Translations under genes and position numbers: made by a program
Shown here: one piece after another, positions 36,773 to 45,613 of the stretch
Layout of the letters: every line of letters begins with the position of its first letter
How positions within the stretch are numbered: position 1 is the first letter of the stretch
The notes under the pieces: model-generated
Seen by the model: the letters and a program-made list of their open reading frames with translations, nothing else
The model's database searches: none
What the model was told of the DNA's origin: nothing
DNA from: Candidatus Amesbacteria bacterium
GTDB taxonomy: Bacteria; Patescibacteriota; Microgenomatia; CAZETR01; Amesbacteraceae
Direction: 5' to 3'
DNA: 55,468 nucleotides
NCBI GenBank assembly: GCA_027331445.1
Contig: DAHWUD010000004.1
Span: 1 to 55,468 of the forward strand

Positions 36773-39208
36773 CTAACCCCCATTATAATCCTGATTAACT
36801 CCGATGTTCACAAACCGGCTGCCCCAGTCGCCCTGGTCGTTCTTGGCCTTAATATCAATCCGGTGGTTTCCGTCCGGCATGTAAGTCGTCACGTCCCACG
36901 GACCCGAAGTTAAGGTCTGTTTCAGCGTGCCATCTACGTAAAAGTCCACTTCCACGATCTGATGGGTATCCGTCACGTCTACCGAAATATTCACATCGTT
37001 TGAATTTACCCGGGATTTATCAGCCGGACTTTTAACGGTTATCCAGACCGAATTTCCGCTGTTGCAGTAATCAGTCGGCGGATGGTACTTGGGATCCGCC
37101 TGGGCATTTACCCAAGTATCAATCCCTTGCTGCCATTTATTTACTTTATCCGTTGCGATAAACGGATCGTCCTCCTTAAAGTAAAACCCTTCTTTGGTAT
37201 CAAAATTGTTCGCGTTCACATCCCCGGGCGGCGCCAGTTTATCCGGCTGGCCTTTGCATACTTTAATTAATTGATGCACCGGGTCCGGACCCGTCGGCTC
37301 CGTTCCTTTGATAAAAAACTCCGGCCGGCTGGGAAACCCGTCATGCGCCGGATATCCCGACACGTCATCGATATTCATCGTCACAATTCCCGCTGGAGAC
37401 GCGATCGGCTCATCCGGCTTTCCCTTCAGCAAATCGTCCATAATCCGCCGCCAAATCGGCGACGCCCCGGTAATGCCCGAAGCCACCTGCTTCATCGGTG
37501 TATTGTCGTTATTGCCCACCCACACCGTAGTGAGGTACGACGGAGTCCAGCCGACCGTCCAGTTATCCCGTTTATCGTTTGTCGTCCCCGTTTTTACCGA
37601 CACCGTTTTCCCGGGAATATTCAGCAGGCTGTTCAACCCAAAAGTAATACTCCGGGCATTATTATCAGACAAAATCGAAGAAATTATAAACGCTTCCTCC
37701 GGGGAAATTATCTGTTTTTTCGGCCCTGGCTGCCATTGTTCCAACACCCGACCGGTACTGTCGGTAACTTTGAGAATAACCACCGGACTCACTTTATACC
37801 CGCCGTTGGCAAAGGCGCTGTAAGCCGATGCCATATCCAGCATTCTGATTTCTCCGCCCCCCAGTGTCACAGCCAACCCTACCCGGTTTAAAAAGTCCTG
37901 GGTCGGCTGCAGCGTCGTAAATCCCATGTCATAACCCATTTGCAGCATATTTTTAATCCCCACCCGAGCGAGCATCTTTACCGCCGGGATATTCAGTGAA
38001 TTTGCCAGTGCATACCGCATCAACACCGGCCCGTGGTTTTTCCCGTCATAATCCACCGGGACATAATCCGGCTGATCTCCGTTGGGAAAACTGGTCGTCG
38101 TATCCATCAGAAGCGTCGCCGCCGTATATCCCTGCCGCAGAGCCGTCACATATGTTACGGGCTTAATCGTCGATCCCGGCTGCCTAAGAGCCGTCACCAC
38201 GTTATACTTTCCGTCGTAAGTCGGGTCATCCCATCCCCGGCTGCCCACCATCGCCAAAATCTGCCCCGTCTGGGGGTCCACCACTTCTGCCGCTCCGTTG
38301 TTGATATTCAGGTACTTCACTTTATTCACTTCTTCCGTCACTATCTGCTGGGCCGCCTGCTGGACATTCAAATCCAGCGTCGTCGTCACCGACAGCCCTC
38401 CGGTTTCCACCGCCGCTTCGCCGTATTTTTGCACCAGCAGATCCTTCACATAAAACACAAAGTGCGGCGCTAACAGCGTCCCCGATTGGGACGCGATCGG
38501 CACATTCGGCAATTGGCTTTTGGCATCAGTCTCCTGGGCCGGTGTGATATATCCGTCTTCCCGCATCCGCCGCAGCACGTCCTCCGCCCGGGGAATATAT
38601 GTCTTGCTCACAAACGGCGAATAATATGAAGGCGATTGGGGCAGCCCGGCCAGAATCGCAGCTTCCGGCAGTGTCACCTGAGACACGGGTTTGCCGAAAT
38701 ACATTTCTGACGCCGCCTCCACTCCCCAGGCCGTCCCGCCGTAAGGTGCTTCATTAAGATACATTTGCAAAATCTGGTCCTTGGAATATTTTTTCTCCAC
38801 CTCGAGTGTCAGGACAAACTCCTTCACCTTCCTCTGAATCGTCCTTTCGTTTGTCAGAATCGTGTTTTTCACCAGTTGCTGGGTCAATCCCGACCCGCCT
38901 GTCAGTACATGCTTGGTTATCAGGTTCCAAACAATCCGCAAGGGCGTTAAAGGATCAAACCCCGGGTTATTATAAAAATTCTTATCTTCAATTGAGATAG
39001 TCGCCTGCCGCAGTGTAATCGGGACCTGCGACAAATCCACCGGGGTCCGCCTTTGATTCGCGTACACATCGTATAAAAGCTTGCCGTTCCTGTCAAAGAT
39101 CTTGGTCGCAAACCCTTCATGCCTGACCACCTTGTCCGGGGAGGGGAGTTCATTTGCATAATAGGCGAACAAACCGGTCATCCCCAAAATTCCCACGATC
39201 AAAAGCAC
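36773..39208 (-). CDS. class A penicillin-binding protein (PBP1A-type)
   Basis: 811 residues as drawn from GTG 39208. A transmembrane anchor is followed by the GT51 glycosyltransferase ('ATISIEDKNFYNNPGFDPLTPLRIVWNL', 'GGSGLTQQLVKN', 'KVKEFVLTLEVEKKYSKDQILQMYLNEAPYGG') and the transpeptidase with SxxK 'QPGSTIKPVTY', SxN 'ANSLNIP' and KTG 'SVKTGTTNDKRDNW'. An Ig-like domain ends the protein. It polymerises and cross-links peptidoglycan. Homologous-looking basic and hydrophobic codons continue about 32 codons upstream; GGAGG at 39312-39316 lies 7 bases before an in-frame ATA (39304), with no ATG, GTG or TTG in between, so the true start is unclear. Confidence 0.9.
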   Translation of the reverse strand: MLLIVGILGMTGLFAYYANELPSPDKVVRHEGFATKIFDRNGKLLYDVYANQRRTPVDLSQVPITLRQATISIEDKNFYNNPGFDPLTPLRIVWNLITKHVLTGGSGLTQQLVKNTILTNERTIQRKVKEFVLTLEVEKKYSKDQILQMYLNEAPYGGTAWGVEAASEMYFGKPVSQVTLPEAAILAGLPQSPSYYSPFVSKTYIPRAEDVLRRMREDGYITPAQETDAKSQLPNVPIASQSGTLLAPHFVFYVKDLLVQKYGEAAVETGGLSVTTTLDLNVQQAAQQIVTEEVNKVKYLNINNGAAEVVDPQTGQILAMVGSRGWDDPTYDGKYNVVTALRQPGSTIKPVTYVTALRQGYTAATLLMDTTTSFPNGDQPDYVPVDYDGKNHGPVLMRYALANSLNIPAVKMLARVGIKNMLQMGYDMGFTTLQPTQDFLNRVGLAVTLGGGEIRMLDMASAYSAFANGGYKVSPVVILKVTDSTGRVLEQWQPGPKKQIISPEEAFIISSILSDNNARSITFGLNSLLNIPGKTVSVKTGTTNDKRDNWTVGWTPSYLTTVWVGNNDNTPMKQVASGITGASPIWRRIMDDLLKGKPDEPIASPAGIVTMNIDDVSGYPAHDGFPSRPEFFIKGTEPTGPDPVHQLIKVCKGQPDKLAPPGDVNANNFDTKEGFYFKEDDPFIATDKVNKWQQGIDTWVNAQADPKYHPPTDYCNSGNSVWITVKSPADKSRVNSNDVNISVDVTDTHQIVEVDFYVDGTLKQTLTSGPWDVTTYMPDGNHRIDIKAKNDQGDWGSRFVNIGVNQDYNGG

Positions 39209-39340
39209 AAATACCGCCGTGGCCAGCCGAACCAGCCACCTCGTCCGGGCCAGCTTCCTTCGCTGAGACCAGCCTATGCGGGAGTTGTTAAATGCTGTAT
39301 ATATAAGAGTGCCTCCGGTTAAGCTATAATAACCGTTAAT

Positions 39341-39442
39341 ATGCTAACTCGCAAACAGCGCCGTGTCTGGTCCATAATCGTCGTCGTCAGCAGCCTGGCC
39401 CTCATTTTGGGTACTATCCTCCCTTATCTGGTTTTCAGATGA
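39341..39442 (+). CDS. 33-residue membrane peptide before recG
   Basis: ATG 39341 to TGA 39442: a basic start 'MLTRKQRRVW' and one transmembrane helix ('SIIVVVSSLALILGTILPYLVF'). TATAAT at 39325-39330 lies 10 bases upstream, and its stop overlaps the recG start (ATGA). The good promoter and coupling make a real micro-gene likely. Role unknown. Confidence 0.6.
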   Translation: MLTRKQRRVWSIIVVVSSLALILGTILPYLVFR

Positions 39443-41433
39443 ACCTCGCCTCTCCCATCACCTCCGTTCCGGGCATTGGTCCCGCCTTTGCCAAAAAACT
39501 TGCCCGTCTGCAGGTTTTTACTGTTTTTGACCTGATTTACCATTTGCCTTTCCGCTACGAAGATCGCTCCCGCATTTACCGCGCCGCCTCAGTTCAACCC
39601 GGAGAAACCGTAACCCTGGTCGGCACACTGGATAAAGTCACCAACACCTTCACCCGCCGCGGCAAAAATCTCCAGACCGCCAACTTTACCGACGCTTCCG
39701 GCTCTCTCCCGGTAATTTGGTTCAATCAGTCTTTCCTGAGCCGGACCTTGACTCCGGGTTCACGGGTAGCTTTATACGGCAAAATCGATTTTTTTAGCCG
39801 CCGACCCGCCCTTATCTCCCCCGAATACGAGCTTATGACCGGCCAGCCGTTTATACATATGGGGCGCCTGGTTCCGATTTACCCTGAAACTTTAGGCCTA
39901 TCTTCCAAATGGCTGCGCACCAAGATTTTCTCCCTCCTGCACCAGCTCGACCTGACCGACTATTTCCCCCCTCCTCCCGAATTTTTATCCCTGCAGTCTG
40001 CCCTGACCCGTATCCATTTTCCAGATCAACTGGATCAGGTTGCCCCTGCCCGTCACCGCCTGGCTTTTGACGAACTTTTCCTTCTGCATCTCACTGCGCT
40101 TTTGCGCCGTGCCGCCTGGCTGAAGACCAAACTGACCCACCCCTTTGCCGTCGACAACACAGCTGTTGCCGGGTTTATTTCTTCTCTGCCCTTCGCCCTC
40201 ACTCTCTCCCAAAAGCAGGCCATCACTGAAATCCTATCCGACCTGAGCCTTCCTCATCCCGCCAACCGTCTTCTGGAAGGGGACGTTGGTTCCGGTAAGA
40301 CCGTAGTCGCCGCTGTCGCCGCCTATGTTTCTTACCTTAACGGCTTCCAAACCTTATTCCTGGCCCCCACCCAAATTCTGGCCGTCCAGCACCGTGAGAC
40401 CTTATCCTCCATGTTCACCCCTTTTGGCATCGACGTCGGCCTCATCACTTCCCAGTCCAAAGCCAAAACTGTCCAGTCAAAGTTTAAAATAGTTGTCGGA
40501 ACTCACGCCCTGTTATCCAAAAAGATAGAATTTGACCGTGTCGGCCTGGTCGTGATAGACGAGCAACACCGCTTCGGCGTCGCCCAGCGCGCCTTGGCCA
40601 CCCAGACCGGCCGCTCTCCGCACATCCTGACCATGACCGCCACTCCTATTCCCAGGACCATCGCTCTGACTCTCTACGGCGATTTGGACTTGTCCTGGCT
40701 CGAATTCTCGCCGGCCGGCCGGCTGCCTGTTAAAACCTGGGTCGTCCCGGAAGCCAAACGCCAGGCCGCCTACCGGTGGCTCGCCGGACAGATCTCAGAC
40801 CTCCCTGCCGGCAGACAGGCTTTCATCGTCTGCCCCTTTATCGATGACAGCGAAACTCTTTCCTCCGTGAGGTCCGCCACCTCCGAATTTCAAAGGCTGC
40901 AGGACATTTTTCCCCAATTTCGGCTCGGTCTTTTGCACGGCCGGCTCAAATCCGCAGAGAAAACCGCCGTCATCGACGCATTCCGCGCCGGCCAAACCCA
41001 AATCCTGGTTTCCACCCCGGTCGTCGAGGTCGGCATCGACGTTCCCAACGCCGCCGTCATCGTCATCGAAGCCGCCGATCGCTTCGGCCTGGCCCAGTTG
41101 CACCAATTGCGCGGCCGGGTCGGCCGCAGTTCTCACCAATCATACTGTCTGCTTTTTTCCGAGACCCCGGATACCGCCCGCCTCAAAGCCCTGGAAACCC
41201 ATCACTCCGGCCGACAACTGGCCGAGATAGACCTTAGGCTCCGCGGTCCCGGCCAGATCTATGGCACCGCCCAACACGGCTCATCCCAATTTAAAGTCGC
41301 CGCCTTCTCCGATCTGGACATTATTGCTACCGCCAAAACCAACGCTCAGCACCTGCTGCCCCGGCTTTCGGACTATCCCGTCTTGCTAAGCCTCATAAAA
41401 GACGATAAAATCAACATCGTTCAGCCAAATTAA
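39439..41433 (+). CDS. recG: ATP-dependent DNA helicase RecG
   Basis: 664 residues, full length. An N-terminal wedge/OB domain ('[40 protein letters not shown]') precedes helicase motifs I '[10 protein letters not shown]', II 'VIDEQHRFG', III '[10 protein letters not shown]', '[13 protein letters not shown]', '[11 protein letters not shown]', V '[14 protein letters not shown]' and VI '[12 protein letters not shown]', and the C-terminal wedge-binding part. It remodels stalled forks and branched DNA. First large gene of a housekeeping run. Confidence 0.95.
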   Translation: MNLASPITSVPGIGPAFAKKLARLQVFTVFDLIYHLPFRYEDRSRIYRAASVQPGETVTLVGTLDKVTNTFTRRGKNLQTANFTDASGSLPVIWFNQSFLSRTLTPGSRVALYGKIDFFSRRPALISPEYELMTGQPFIHMGRLVPIYPETLGLSSKWLRTKIFSLLHQLDLTDYFPPPPEFLSLQSALTRIHFPDQLDQVAPARHRLAFDELFLLHLTALLRRAAWLKTKLTHPFAVDNTAVAGFISSLPFALTLSQKQAITEILSDLSLPHPANRLLEGDVGSGKTVVAAVAAYVSYLNGFQTLFLAPTQILAVQHRETLSSMFTPFGIDVGLITSQSKAKTVQSKFKIVVGTHALLSKKIEFDRVGLVVIDEQHRFGVAQRALATQTGRSPHILTMTATPIPRTIALTLYGDLDLSWLEFSPAGRLPVKTWVVPEAKRQAAYRWLAGQISDLPAGRQAFIVCPFIDDSETLSSVRSATSEFQRLQDIFPQFRLGLLHGRLKSAEKTAVIDAFRAGQTQILVSTPVVEVGIDVPNAAVIVIEAADRFGLAQLHQLRGRVGRSSHQSYCLLFSETPDTARLKALETHHSGRQLAEIDLRLRGPGQIYGTAQHGSSQFKVAAFSDLDIIATAKTNAQHLLPRLSDYPVLLSLIKDDKINIVQPN

Positions 41434-41434
41434 C

Positions 41435-41608
41435 ATGACACCCCTACCCAAAAAACGCCATAGTACCAGACGCCAGGGAATCCGCCGGGCCACTCACAAG
41501 TTGACCCTGCCGCACCTCATCTCCTGTCCCAACTGCCACCAGCCCACCCTGGCTCACCGGGCCTGCACCCATTGCGGCTTCTATAAAGGCCGCCGCGTCA
41601 CCAAATAG
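41435..41608 (+). CDS. rpmF: 50S ribosomal protein L32
   Basis: 57 residues starting 1 base after recG: '[23 protein letters not shown]' followed by a four-Cys zinc ribbon 'CPNCHQP...[15 protein letters not shown]'. This is the L32 sequence pattern and length. Confidence 0.93.
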   Translation: MTPLPKKRHSTRRQGIRRATHKLTLPHLISCPNCHQPTLAHRACTHCGFYKGRRVTK

Positions 41609-41614
41609 CTCCCC

Positions 41615-41968
41615 ATGAAAACCGCTTCAGATCCCCGCCACCGGCATCGGGCCCAAATCATCCAGCACCTCTTTTCAGCTTCATTTCAAAAACACTCTGA
41701 CCCTTTAATCAGTCAAATTTGGGCCAATCTGCCCCAAATTGACCCCCAAATTGCCGCCGCCGCCCCGGAATGGCCGCTGGACAAGCTCAATCCTATCGAT
41801 CTGGCCATTCTGCGCCTGGCTGTTTATGAACTTCTCATTGACAATAAAGCCCCCTACAAGGTTATCATTGATGAAGCCGTCGAACTGGCCAAAGAGTTTG
41901 GCAGTACGGGCTCGCCGGCTTTTATAAACGGTGCCTTGGGCAATATCGTAAAAAAACATGAACCCTAA
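41615..41968 (+). CDS. nusB: transcription antitermination factor NusB
   Basis: 117 residues with the NusB fold: 'RHRAQIIQHLFSASFQ' (the Arg-rich RNA-binding N-terminus), 'PLDKLNPIDLAILRLAVYELLIDNKAPYKVIIDEAVELAKEFGSTGSPAFINGALGNIVK'. It acts with NusE on boxA RNA in rRNA antitermination. It overlaps the next gene by 11 bases. Confidence 0.92.
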   Translation: MKTASDPRHRHRAQIIQHLFSASFQKHSDPLISQIWANLPQIDPQIAAAAPEWPLDKLNPIDLAILRLAVYELLIDNKAPYKVIIDEAVELAKEFGSTGSPAFINGALGNIVKKHEP

Positions 41969-42227
41969 CTTGCAAACCGCCATCCTGGAATTTTTGGCCA
42001 ACGAGTTCCATCTCGACGTGGCCAAGATTTCCCCCGACCTCAATCTGGAAACCGACTTACATCTGACTCCGGATCAGATTAACGACCTGTTCCAGCGGAT
42101 GCAGGACGCCCTCAACTTTTCTCTCCCGGACGAAAAGATCCCTTCCCTCGTTACCGTTGCCGACTTATTTTCCGCCCTCTCATCTTCGGGAGAAGAACCT
42201 GCCGCCGATTATGACGAAACCGATTGA
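41958..42227 (+). CDS. acyl-carrier-protein-like protein lacking the pantetheine Ser
   Basis: 89 residues with the ACP four-helix outline ('AILEFLANEFHLDVAKISPDLNLETDLHLTPDQINDLFQRMQDALNFSLPDE...VTVADLF'). Where ACP has DSLD, this protein has 'DLHLTPD', so the serine that carries phosphopantetheine is missing. It sits next to rnc, the same neighbour as acpP in many bacteria. It therefore cannot carry acyl chains in the usual way; a structural or RNase III-linked role is possible. Confidence 0.7.
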   Translation: MNPNLQTAILEFLANEFHLDVAKISPDLNLETDLHLTPDQINDLFQRMQDALNFSLPDEKIPSLVTVADLFSALSSSGEEPAADYDETD

Positions 42228-42873
42228 CGATTACTTTTCCCGCCCCGACCTGCTGCGGGAAGCCCTCACTCATCGTTCCTACTGCAACGAACACCCTCAG
42301 CTGTCCTCAAATGAGCGCCTCGAATTTTTAGGAGATTCGGTTCTTTCTCTTATCATCTCTGACCGTTTGTTCCGCCTGTTCCCGAGCCTGCCCGAAGGTG
42401 AACTCACCAGCCGCCGTTCTGCCCATGTCCAAACCGCTTCCCTAGCCGCCAAGTCGCTTCTTTTGAGTTTAAACGAACGCCTGCTTTTAAGCCACGGCGA
42501 AGAGGAATCCGGCGGTCGCGCCAACCCCAGTTTGTTGGCCAACACTTTCGAAGCAGTGCTTGGCGCTCTGTTTTTAGATTCCGGACTCCCTGCCTGCTAT
42601 GACTTTTTGGCCGTGGTCTTTACCGACGGGGAACTGACCAGCCAAACGGAAACCAAGGATCCCAAAAGCCTGCTCCAGGAAAAAGCCCAGGCCCTGGGAC
42701 TGGGCACTCCGGTATACACCACCACCTCCGTTTCCGGCCCCGACCACGCCCGGGTCTTTACCGTCTCCGTTTCCGTTCACCGTCATGGTCAGGCCACCGG
42801 CTCCGGCACCAGCAAACAGCGGGCGGAAACTGAAGCCGCTCGGGCTGCCCTGGCCAAAATCTTCCCCGAATGA
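42211..42873 (+). CDS. rnc: ribonuclease III
   Basis: 220 residues from ATG 42211. The catalytic domain has the signature 'NERLEFLGDSVLSLIISDRLF' (Glu and Asp metal ligands) and 'NTFEAVLGALFLDSG'; the C-terminal double-stranded-RNA-binding domain begins 'DPKSLLQEKAQALGLGTPVYTTTSVSGPDHARVFTVSV'. It matures rRNA and cuts structured RNAs. It overlaps the ACP-like gene by 17 bases. Confidence 0.95.
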   Translation: MTKPIDDYFSRPDLLREALTHRSYCNEHPQLSSNERLEFLGDSVLSLIISDRLFRLFPSLPEGELTSRRSAHVQTASLAAKSLLLSLNERLLLSHGEEESGGRANPSLLANTFEAVLGALFLDSGLPACYDFLAVVFTDGELTSQTETKDPKSLLQEKAQALGLGTPVYTTTSVSGPDHARVFTVSVSVHRHGQATGSGTSKQRAETEAARAALAKIFPE

Positions 42874-42927
42874 TAAAATGACTCGCAAGCCACCCTGAGC
42901 GTACACTAAGGGTCTAAAAATTAATAT

Positions 42928-43152
42928 ATGCTCAAAATCAAACTTTCACCTATCGGCAAAAAACACGACCGCAAGTTTCGCATCGTCGTCATGGAGGAAC
43001 GGTCAAAAATTACCGGCGCTCCCGCCGCCCAACTGGGTTTTTATGATCCCAAGTCTGCCGCCGTTACCGCCGACAAATCTGCCGTTACCGCCTGGCTGAA
43101 AAAGGGCGCCCAGCCCACCCCCAAAGTCAGGGAATTACTCAAACTGGACTAA
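42928..43152 (+). CDS. rpsP: 30S ribosomal protein S16
   Basis: 74 residues: 'MLKIKLSPIGKKHDRKFRIVVMEERSKITGAPAAQLGFYDPKS' and '...AVTAWLKKGAQPTPKVRELLK' are the S16 pattern. It is followed by khpA after 5 bases, the usual order. Confidence 0.95.
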   Translation: MLKIKLSPIGKKHDRKFRIVVMEERSKITGAPAAQLGFYDPKSAAVTADKSAVTAWLKKGAQPTPKVRELLKLD

Positions 43153-43157
43153 ACCGC

Positions 43158-43403
43158 ATGGAAGACCTTGCTGAATTACTCAAATTCCTGGTTACCCCGC
43201 TTTTGAGTGTTCCCGACGAGCTGGTTATCACTCAAACCGGAAACGTACTTTTTCTCCAGGTTTCCGACACCGACATCGGCCGCATCATCGGCAAAAAGGG
43301 CAACGTCATTAATGCCCTCCGCACCCTGCTCCGCACCTACAGCACTGTCCACCATCTCTCCTTTGCCAACCTTCAGCTCCAAACCCCGCCTAAAAAGGAT
43401 TGA
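43158..43403 (+). CDS. khpA: KH-domain RNA-binding protein KhpA
   Basis: 81 residues. A single KH domain with the GxxG loop in 'DIGRIIGKKGNVINALRTLL' (about 40-58). KhpA/YlqC proteins follow rpsP in many bacteria and bind RNA with KhpB. Its 3' end overlaps the converging pilO by 14 bases. Confidence 0.88.
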   Translation: MEDLAELLKFLVTPLLSVPDELVITQTGNVLFLQVSDTDIGRIIGKKGNVINALRTLLRTYSTVHHLSFANLQLQTPPKKD

Positions 43404-44079
43404 CCGCGCTGCCGCTTCCGGTCATTGGATTTTCAGACGACAACACCTCAAAGTCCTGCAACCGGGCCTTCAGGCTTTCCAGCTTGGCCTGGTAAGCGGG
43501 TAGGGGAGACTCCGCCTGAACGTCTATCTTTCCCCAGCCCGCAAACGCTCCGGTCACCGTCACTTTAGCCTTCCCTTTGGCATAATCTACACTGTTTATA
43601 TCCAATAACGGCAGCGACTTTTCCAGCGTCGTCAGCAAAGTCCGCAGCTGGTCAAAATTGTCTACCCCAAATTCCACATCCAGCAACGGCGGCAGATCCT
43701 TTGCCGAAGCACTGGCCTCATCCACATTTCCCACCGTTCCGTTATAAGAGGTGACTTCGGCCGAGGCCGCCGAGGCCGCATTATTCAGCTCCCCCAGCAT
43801 TACCCAAACTTGTTTACCCGCCGGCATCACCGTCAGAGACCAGGCTAAATCACTATTCACCGCCGTGGCATCTACCGCCTGCAAAGCCGTCAGCTTTTTC
43901 TGCAGCACGGCCAGTTTCTGTTCCGCCACCGCCGCCTGGTCCTGCTTTTGCCAGATAGAGCTGAGTTTACTCGCTCCGCCCGCCTGCAGCTGGCTCGCGC
44001 TGATAAAAATAAGTGCCGCCACCGCCGCCGGATAAATCACCCACACAAAACTCTTAAGTTGTCTTAGAGGGCCCATCAT
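43390..44079 (-). CDS. pilO: type IV pilus alignment protein PilO-like
   Basis: 229 residues from ATG 44079: one transmembrane helix (about 13-30), a coiled coil ('EQKLAVLQKKLTALQ') and a C-terminal ferredoxin-like fold ('LLDVEFGVDNFDQLRTLLTTLEKSLPLLDINSVDYAKGKAKVTVTGAF'). This is the PilO plan. It overlaps pilN by 4 bases. It is last in the pilus operon. Confidence 0.8.
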   Translation of the reverse strand: MMGPLRQLKSFVWVIYPAAVAALIFISASQLQAGGASKLSSIWQKQDQAAVAEQKLAVLQKKLTALQAVDATAVNSDLAWSLTVMPAGKQVWVMLGELNNAASAASAEVTSYNGTVGNVDEASASAKDLPPLLDVEFGVDNFDQLRTLLTTLEKSLPLLDINSVDYAKGKAKVTVTGAFAGWGKIDVQAESPLPAYQAKLESLKARLQDFEVLSSENPMTGSGSAVNPF

Positions 44080-44588
44080 GGCTTTACTCCCTTCACCGCG
44101 ATCGTCCCTATCCAATTATCCAAAGGCGTCCAGGCCATACTGTCCACCTGCACATTGCTGAATTTACCGACCAAAAAATCCGTGAACGTCTTAATGTCCG
44201 TGAGGTTCTGGCTCTGTGCCTGGATCGTCACCCGGCCTGAACTGTCATACGCCCAGCCGATAATCCCTGCCGGGGAGGCATCCATATTGTTCAGATCCGC
44301 CGTCAGGTTGCTGCGCGACTGCAAAAAAGTGGCGATCCCGTCCAGTCTGTCCGACAATTTCCGCGCCAGCACCTCCGAGGCCGCCAGTTGATTCACCTGG
44401 GCGGTCACCTGGTCCAAAGAACTGCTGGCCCGGCTCTGCCTAGCCGACCAATATACTCCCCAGCCGATAAACCCGGCTACTCCAACGATATAAGCCACCA
44501 ACACTCCCGTCGTCACTGCTACCCCCATCCGTCTGATGTGTGCCAACTTCGGATTTTCCCGGGCCGCCGGACCGACAAAATTAATCAT
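44076..44588 (-). CDS. pilN: type IV pilus alignment protein PilN-like
   Basis: 170 residues: a short cytoplasmic N-terminus starting 'MINFVGPAAR' (PilN proteins carry a conserved N-terminal INLLP-like motif that binds PilM), a transmembrane helix (about 25-48), a coiled coil and a ferredoxin-like C-terminus ('GRVTIQAQSQNLTDIKTFTDFLV'). Coupled to pilM and pilO. Confidence 0.82.
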   Translation of the reverse strand: MINFVGPAARENPKLAHIRRMGVAVTTGVLVAYIVGVAGFIGWGVYWSARQSRASSSLDQVTAQVNQLAASEVLARKLSDRLDGIATFLQSRSNLTADLNNMDASPAGIIGWAYDSSGRVTIQAQSQNLTDIKTFTDFLVGKFSNVQVDSMAWTPLDNWIGTIAVKGVKP

Positions 44589-45607
44589 AGCCCTCTCATT
44601 GCCAGGCCGACGGCCACTACATAAAATGGCCCGGCTCCCGCTAATGCCTTTTGTTGCCCCGCGTCCATCACCAATTTCCCGAACGGATTAGCGATCGCCA
44701 CTTCCACTCCCACCAGCCCGGACATGGCTCCCACAATATCCGGCAAAGCCGCCACCCCGCCTGACAGGGTCACTATTTTTACTTCTTCCCCCGGGTGTTT
44801 TGATGTATAAAACTCGGCCGTTTTCTTTATCTCGTTGGCAATCACCACTAATACCGGCCGCATCGCCTCCGCCAGTTTCCCTTCCAGCTGGTTGGCGACA
44901 AATCCGTACGTCCGCTTATACTGCTCCGCCTGGGACGCATCCAAACCGAGTGTTGAAGTGATTGCCCGATTAAAGGCTTCTCCGGCCGTGGGAACTGTCC
45001 GCGAAAACACCAGCAGGCCGTTTTTTATAATCCCCAGGTCGGTCCCCTTGGCCCCGATATCCACAATCATCGATAAAGGGTAGGCGCCCGAAATCACCGC
45101 CCGGCTGGTCGCCATCAGCTCCGTCTCCAAAGCCACCACTTCCAACCCCGCCTGCTCCAAAATCTGTGTGTAGGCATTTACCAGATTTTTTGCCGCCGCC
45201 ACCAGCAGTACTTCCATCCCCCCTCCCTGGGCATCCTTTTTTATGATCTGATAACTCCACACCGCCTTCTCCGCCGGGATGGGAATATATTGCTCCACCT
45301 GCCACTGCAGGGCCTGACGGACCTCGTCATCACTCATCAAAGGCATCTCCACCACGTGCGACGAAATCTGCTCCTCTGGCAGGGCCGCCACCACTCTCCG
45401 GCTCCTGGCTCCCGACTCTTTAAGGATTTTTGCTACCGACTGGGAAAAGGGCGCCAGATTAGCCAAATTTCCGGTTACCCCGCCCTGGTAAGACGTCATC
45501 GACGCCGCCGACAACAACTTCCACCGGTCTTTTCCCATGGGCGCCAGTTCCACCAATTTTATGGACGCGGATCCGATGTCTATTCCGAGTTTGGGCAGGT
45601 CGCTCAT
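44585..45607 (-). CDS. pilM: type IV pilus actin-like ATPase PilM
   Basis: 340 residues of the FtsA/PilM fold: phosphate-1 motif 'LGIDIGSASIKLVEL', 'ALPEEQISSHVVEMPLMSDDEVRQALQWQVEQYIPIP', phosphate-2 'MIVDIGAKGTDLGII' and adenosine motif 'VTLSGGVAALP'. It forms the cytoplasmic ring that links PilN to the motor. It overlaps pilN by 4 bases. Confidence 0.92.
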   Translation of the reverse strand: MSDLPKLGIDIGSASIKLVELAPMGKDRWKLLSAASMTSYQGGVTGNLANLAPFSQSVAKILKESGARSRRVVAALPEEQISSHVVEMPLMSDDEVRQALQWQVEQYIPIPAEKAVWSYQIIKKDAQGGGMEVLLVAAAKNLVNAYTQILEQAGLEVVALETELMATSRAVISGAYPLSMIVDIGAKGTDLGIIKNGLLVFSRTVPTAGEAFNRAITSTLGLDASQAEQYKRTYGFVANQLEGKLAEAMRPVLVVIANEIKKTAEFYTSKHPGEEVKIVTLSGGVAALPDIVGAMSGLVGVEVAIANPFGKLVMDAGQQKALAGAGPFYVVAVGLAMRGL

Positions 45608-45613
45608 ATCGCT

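Noticed and set aside
40795-40840. 'LPAGRQ' palindrome in recG, possible repeat insertion
   Set aside because: [10 protein letters not shown] aligns with the native RecG motif, so it is ordinary coding sequence.
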